Shown here: piece by piece, positions 60,929-64,000 of the stretch | Layout of the letters: each line of letters starts with the position of its first letter | Position numbering within the stretch: position 1 is the first letter of the stretch | Origin: Bin55 sp963667455 | GTDB lineage: Bacteria > Pseudomonadota > Gammaproteobacteria > Pseudomonadales > Azotimanducaceae | DNA length: 64,000 bases | NCBI GenBank assembly: GCA_963667455.2 | Contig: CAXXFR010000029.1 | Coordinates: forward strand, 434,001-498,000 | Direction of reading: 5' to 3' | Program-made: the position numbers and the translations under genes | The notes under the pieces: generated by a model | What the model was told of the DNA's origin: nothing | Database searches by the model: none | The model's input: the letters and a program-made list of their open reading frames with translations, nothing else

Positions 60929-61207
60929 CTAAACTCGGGACGCTCGACGATCCCCCGCATGACCTCGAAAAGTACGGGTCGGCGCAAACTCGCCCAGTTT
61001 GTGGCCGACAAGCTCTTCCGTGATAAACACGGGGACATGCTGTCTGCCGTTGTGCACCAAAATCGTCAATCCGACCATTTCGGGAATGATCATGGACCGT
61101 CGCGACCATGTTCGAATCGGTCGACGGTCGCTGGTCTCTTGTGCTTTTTCAACCTTTGCAAGCAAGTGCAAGTCGATAAACGGCCCTTTTCGCAACGCTC
61201 GTGGCAT
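60929..61207 (-). CDS. rpsS: Small ribosomal subunit protein uS19
   Basis: A 92-residue protein starting MPRALRKGPFIDLHLLAKVE, with RSMIIPEMVGLTILVHNGR and HKLGEFAPTRTFRGHAGDRR. It is two bases after rplB. Confidence 0.98.
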   Translation of the reverse strand: MPRALRKGPFIDLHLLAKVEKAQETSDRRPIRTWSRRSMIIPEMVGLTILVHNGRQHVPVFITEELVGHKLGEFAPTRTFRGHAGDRRASRV

Positions 61208-61209
61208 GT

Positions 61210-62040
61210 CTACCTGCCTCTGCCTCTTCTTCGAATGATCAATGCATCGCTCGGCTTCTTGCGTCGAGTTCTGTGCCCCTTGGTGGGAACACCGGTTGGA
61301 CTAACCGGATCACGTCCGCCGGAGGACTTGCCTTCGCCTCCACCGTGGGGGTGATCCACGGGATTCATCACAACCCCTCGAACAGTTGGACGTATACCCC
61401 GCCATCGTTTTGCACCCGCTTTGCCAAGCGAGCGAAGGTTGTGTTCGGGATTTCCAACTTCGCCGAGTACAGCCTTGCACTCTCCCAACACCCGACGCAT
61501 CTCGCCCGATCGCAGTCGTAAGGTTGCATGTGCACCTTCGCGTGCCAAGAGTTTTGCCGACGTACCCGCGCTTCGAGCGATTTGCGCGCCTTTGCCGGGC
61601 TTGAGTTCGACACAGTGAATCATGCTGCCGAGTGGAATATTGCGCAACGGCATGGCGTTGCCGACCCGAATGGGTGCTGTGGATCCTGACCTCAATTCGT
61701 CTCCCACTCGCAGTCCGCGAGGAGCAATGATGTAGCGTCGCTCTCCGTCCACATACTTCAACAAAGCGATGTGGGAACTGCGATTGGGATCGTATTCCAG
61801 CCGTTCGACAATTGCAGAGATTCCATCTTTGTTGCGTTTGAAGTCGATTCGCCGATAGTGCTGCTTATGTCCGCCGCCGCGGTGCCGCGTCGTGATTCTG
61901 CCTTTGTTGTTGCGACCTGCGTTCTTCGCCTTGGGCTCCAAAAGCGGCTTGTAGGGCGATCCCTTATGCAGATTCGGATCAACAACCTTGGCGACGAATC
62001 GTCGGCCGGGAGATGTGGGTTTGGATCGAACAACGGGCAT
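61210..62040 (-). CDS. rplB: Large ribosomal subunit protein uL2
   Basis: A 276-residue protein with GRITTRHRGGGHKQHYRRID and the C-terminal VMNPVDHPHGGGEGKSSGGR that carries the conserved histidine near the peptidyl-transferase centre. It overlaps rplW by one base. Confidence 0.98.
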   Translation of the reverse strand: MPVVRSKPTSPGRRFVAKVVDPNLHKGSPYKPLLEPKAKNAGRNNKGRITTRHRGGGHKQHYRRIDFKRNKDGISAIVERLEYDPNRSSHIALLKYVDGERRYIIAPRGLRVGDELRSGSTAPIRVGNAMPLRNIPLGSMIHCVELKPGKGAQIARSAGTSAKLLAREGAHATLRLRSGEMRRVLGECKAVLGEVGNPEHNLRSLGKAGAKRWRGIRPTVRGVVMNPVDHPHGGGEGKSSGGRDPVSPTGVPTKGHRTRRKKPSDALIIRRRGRGR

Positions 62041-62348
62041 CAGTTGATCTCCAAGGTGAAGTCAATGCGCTCGCCTTCCTTGAGTCGCACGTAAGCTTTC
62101 TTCCAATGCTTGCGGCGACCGGCTGACATATTCCGAGTCAACCTCTGAACGCGTTTTCCCTTAACACGGAGCGTCGTAACGTTTTCAACGGTAACGTCGT
62201 ACAGTTGTTCTACTGCTTCCTGGACCTCCGCCTTGGTTGCAGATACATCCACACGAAATGCGTATTGATTCGATTGCTCGCCGAGATTCGTGACTTTCTC
62301 GGTTACATGAGGTTCTCGCAAAATTCCGTAGAGACGTTCAAGTTTCAT
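62040..62348 (-). CDS. rplW: Large ribosomal subunit protein uL23
   Basis: A 102-residue exit-tunnel protein, docking site for trigger factor and SRP: LREPHVTEKVTNLGEQSNQY, VENVTTLRVKGKRVQRLTR. It overlaps rplD by four bases. Confidence 0.97.
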   Translation of the reverse strand: MKLERLYGILREPHVTEKVTNLGEQSNQYAFRVDVSATKAEVQEAVEQLYDVTVENVTTLRVKGKRVQRLTRNMSAGRRKHWKKAYVRLKEGERIDFTLEIN

Positions 62349-62917
62349 CCGAGTTGCTCCTCCAAGCGTCGAAGCATGTCGGAGTCCATCAGTACTCGGT
62401 CGTACTGCAAGAGATCGACGGGATTGACTTGCGCTGCCGGCAACACGTCAACGTGTTTCAGATTGGACGCTGCACGTTGAACGTTCTCGGACGGGTCGGA
62501 GAGAACGAGAAGGCAGTTGGAGAGTTCGAGGTTGGTGAGCGAATCTTTGAGGGAGCGGGTCTTAGGGGCGTCGATGTCGAATTGGGGAGTTCCGATCAGT
62601 CGCTGCTGGCGAATCAGTTCCGACAGGATGCAGCACATGGCTTTCCGATACATCTTGCGATTGACCTTCATCCACCGATGCACCGGACGGGAGGCGAATG
62701 TGACACCGCCACCGCGCCAGATTGGACTGCTCGACGTGCCTGCCCGTGCGCGACCAGTGCCTTTCTGGCGCCACGGTTTATGACCTCCACCTCGCACGTC
62801 CGACCTGGACTTCTGAGCCTTGGTCCCCGAGTGTCCGTTCGCTAGATAGGCTTGAACCACCTGGTTCACGAGTGGAGCGTTGTATTCGGCATTGAACACG
62901 GAGTCGCTCAACTCCAT
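62345..62917 (-). CDS. rplD: Large ribosomal subunit protein uL4
   Basis: A 190-residue protein from the ATG at 62917, which has a near-perfect AGGAGGTG seven bases upstream. It reads MELSDSVFNAEYNAPLVNQ, then KSRSDVRGGGHKPWRQKGTG and a C-terminal Rossmann-like domain. In E. coli L4 represses the S10 operon. Confidence 0.98.
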   Translation of the reverse strand: MELSDSVFNAEYNAPLVNQVVQAYLANGHSGTKAQKSRSDVRGGGHKPWRQKGTGRARAGTSSSPIWRGGGVTFASRPVHRWMKVNRKMYRKAMCCILSELIRQQRLIGTPQFDIDAPKTRSLKDSLTNLELSNCLLVLSDPSENVQRAASNLKHVDVLPAAQVNPVDLLQYDRVLMDSDMLRRLEEQLG

Positions 62918-62956
62918 GGTTTCACCTCCTGTCAACGAGATGTCCACAACGACTTC

Positions 62957-63637
62957 CTAGCTCTCTTCCACAACGGGTTCTTGCCTACCGCTCTTAACGG
63001 CCGGCTTTACAAATACATGACTTCCAGCTGGTCCTGGTACTGCACCCTTAATAAGTAGCAGGTTTCGATCCGGAATCAGTCGAACGATCCTGAGGTTCTG
63101 AACCGTCACTTGTTCGTTCCCGAGATGACCTGCCATCTTTTTGCCCTTGAACACCTTGCCGGGTGTCTGGCATTGGCCAATCGAGCCAGGTGCTCGGTGC
63201 GCAAGCGAAACGCCATGCGACATGCTTTGGCGTTGGAAATTCCAGCGCTTGATGACTCCGGCAAAGCCCTTTCCTTTCGAGTCTCCCGTGACATCGACGA
63301 CCTGACCCTCAAAAAATTGCCCGATCGACAATTCGTCTCCCGGGCTAAGTTCTTTCTCTGAGTCTTCAACCGGCGCTGCATCCAATCGAAACTCATGCAC
63401 GCAGTCGCCCGGTCGCACTCCATACTTGTCGAAGTGACCGTGCATCGGCTGTGAGACGCTCTTCGACTTGACAGACCCGGAAACAACCTGAACAGCTTCG
63501 TATTGATCGGATTCCGCAGACTTGACCTGGGCAACACGATTGGGTTCGGCGTGAACAACGGTCACAGGCACAGAGGTGCCGTCGGATTCGAAGACCCGAG
63601 TCATGCCGCTCTTAATGCCGATGATTCCGATGGTCAT
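62957..63637 (-). CDS. rplC: Large ribosomal subunit protein uL3
   Basis: A 226-residue protein starting MTIGIIGIKSGMTRVFESD, with GKGFAGVIKRWNFQRQSMSH and RAPGSIGQCQTPGKVFKGKK. It is 39 bases upstream of rplD and separated from rpsJ by an unusual 171-base gap. Confidence 0.98.
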   Translation of the reverse strand: MTIGIIGIKSGMTRVFESDGTSVPVTVVHAEPNRVAQVKSAESDQYEAVQVVSGSVKSKSVSQPMHGHFDKYGVRPGDCVHEFRLDAAPVEDSEKELSPGDELSIGQFFEGQVVDVTGDSKGKGFAGVIKRWNFQRQSMSHGVSLAHRAPGSIGQCQTPGKVFKGKKMAGHLGNEQVTVQNLRIVRLIPDRNLLLIKGAVPGPAGSHVFVKPAVKSGRQEPVVEES

Positions 63638-63808
63638 TTTCCTGTGCTCGATTCTTGTCTAGCTACCAAAAAAGCGTGTAACGCCTCCTATACCCTCACT
63701 AAACACAGTTGGGCTTGGAACGCGTTTGCGCGTTTTGTCTTCTGCGATGCCGCGGCTTCCAGCGATGTCGATAACGTATCGCGTATCGATCTGGGAGACC
63801 AGGCGAGG
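63638..63808 (-). promoter_or_regulatory. Structured spacer between rpsJ and rplC
   Basis: A 171-base spacer inside the S10 operon. On the minus strand it contains AACGCG-CAAA-CGCGTT (63734-63719) and, 35 bases later, GCGT-TAC-ACGC (63684-63674) followed directly by six T residues. The second could act as a weak attenuator-like element. No clear sigma70 promoter was seen. It ends with AGGA before the rplC ATG. Confidence 0.4.
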
Positions 63809-64000
63809 CTATCTGGTATCTATCTTCAGGTCGACATCTACTCCTGCTGCAAGCTCGAGTTTCATCAGTGCGTCGATGGTCCGCTCAGGCGGATCCACGA
63901 TGTAAAGCAAACGCTTATGCGTGCGTATCTCATACTGATCTCGAGCATCTTTATTGACATGAGGCGAAATCAAAACGGTGTACCGTTCGAACTTCGTCGG
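63809..64000 (-). CDS. rpsJ: Small ribosomal subunit protein uS10 (partial, N-terminus beyond window)
   Basis: The last 63 codons of S10 can be read from the right edge to a TAG at 63811-63809. Visible signatures are ERYTVLISPHVNKDARDQYE, IRTHKRLLYIVDPPERTID and LMKLELAAGVDVDLKID. S10 is the first gene of the S10 operon and also a NusG/NusB partner in antitermination. The 5' part is outside the window. Confidence 0.96.
   Translation of the reverse strand, partial: PTKFERYTVLISPHVNKDARDQYEIRTHKRLLYIVDPPERTIDALMKLELAAGVDVDLKIDTR

Overview
The window looks like a chromosomal segment of a gammaproteobacterium of moderate GC content. The reasons are a fused nuoCD inside a nuoA-to-nuoM operon, a Syd-like SecY-interacting protein, a long zinc-free type S14, the complete S10-spc-alpha ribosomal protein order ending in rpoA-rplQ, and a sigma32-type promoter in front of clpB. 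No phage, insertion sequence, CRISPR array, rRNA or tRNA could be supported. Most of the window is core genome, with accessory genes in the middle.

Region 1 (1-13064, minus strand) is the NADH:quinone oxidoreductase (complex I) operon nuoA-B-CD-E-F-G-H-I-J-K-L-M. The genes overlap or nearly touch, and nuoM runs off the left edge. Region 2 (13.3-17.5 kb) holds small membrane and hypothetical genes, a VOC-fold epimerase-like gene, a Gfo/Idh/MocA oxidoreductase with a ThuA-like partner, and a cupin-like gene. Region 3 (17.5-24.3 kb, minus) holds clpB under a predicted heat-shock promoter, an NfeD/SPFH membrane pair, and two adjacent acyl-CoA dehydrogenases. Region 4 (24.4-33.2 kb) holds glutamine-dependent NAD synthetase, an exported metallo-beta-lactamase-fold protein whose metal motif is lost, a very short bTHX ribosomal protein gene, a nitroreductase, an amidase, a lipoprotein with a TonB-like C-terminal domain, and a phytanoyl-CoA-dioxygenase-like gene. 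Region 5 (33.2-39.1 kb, minus) holds a GH20 hexosaminidase plus a NahK-like kinase that may salvage amino sugars, lumazine synthase, a GNAT acetyltransferase, and an LplT-like transporter fused to a PlsC acyltransferase. Region 6 (39.2-44.2 kb) holds an EF-hand / ECF sigma / putative anti-sigma / periplasmic metal-sensor-like module, Syd, an AmpG-like permease, an O6-alkylguanine repair protein and a SutA-like small protein. Region 7 (44.4-46.5 kb) is a type II restriction-modification pair: a C5-cytosine methyltransferase and an NgoFVII-family PLD nuclease. Region 8 (47.8-64.0 kb) is uvrA, convergent with the S10-spc-alpha supercluster, which runs on the minus strand from rpsJ (cut by the right edge) to rplQ.

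The most notable points beyond routine annotation are the MBL-fold pseudoenzyme, the unusually short bTHX gene, the near-consensus sigma32 promoter of clpB, the NgoFVII-type restriction system, the lipid-anchored TonB-like domain, the cytosolic hexosaminidase-kinase pair, and an unusually long structured spacer between rpsJ and rplC. I did not find a clearly new multi-gene system. Coordinates and residue numbers were read by hand. Family assignments rest on motif recognition, not on database searches.
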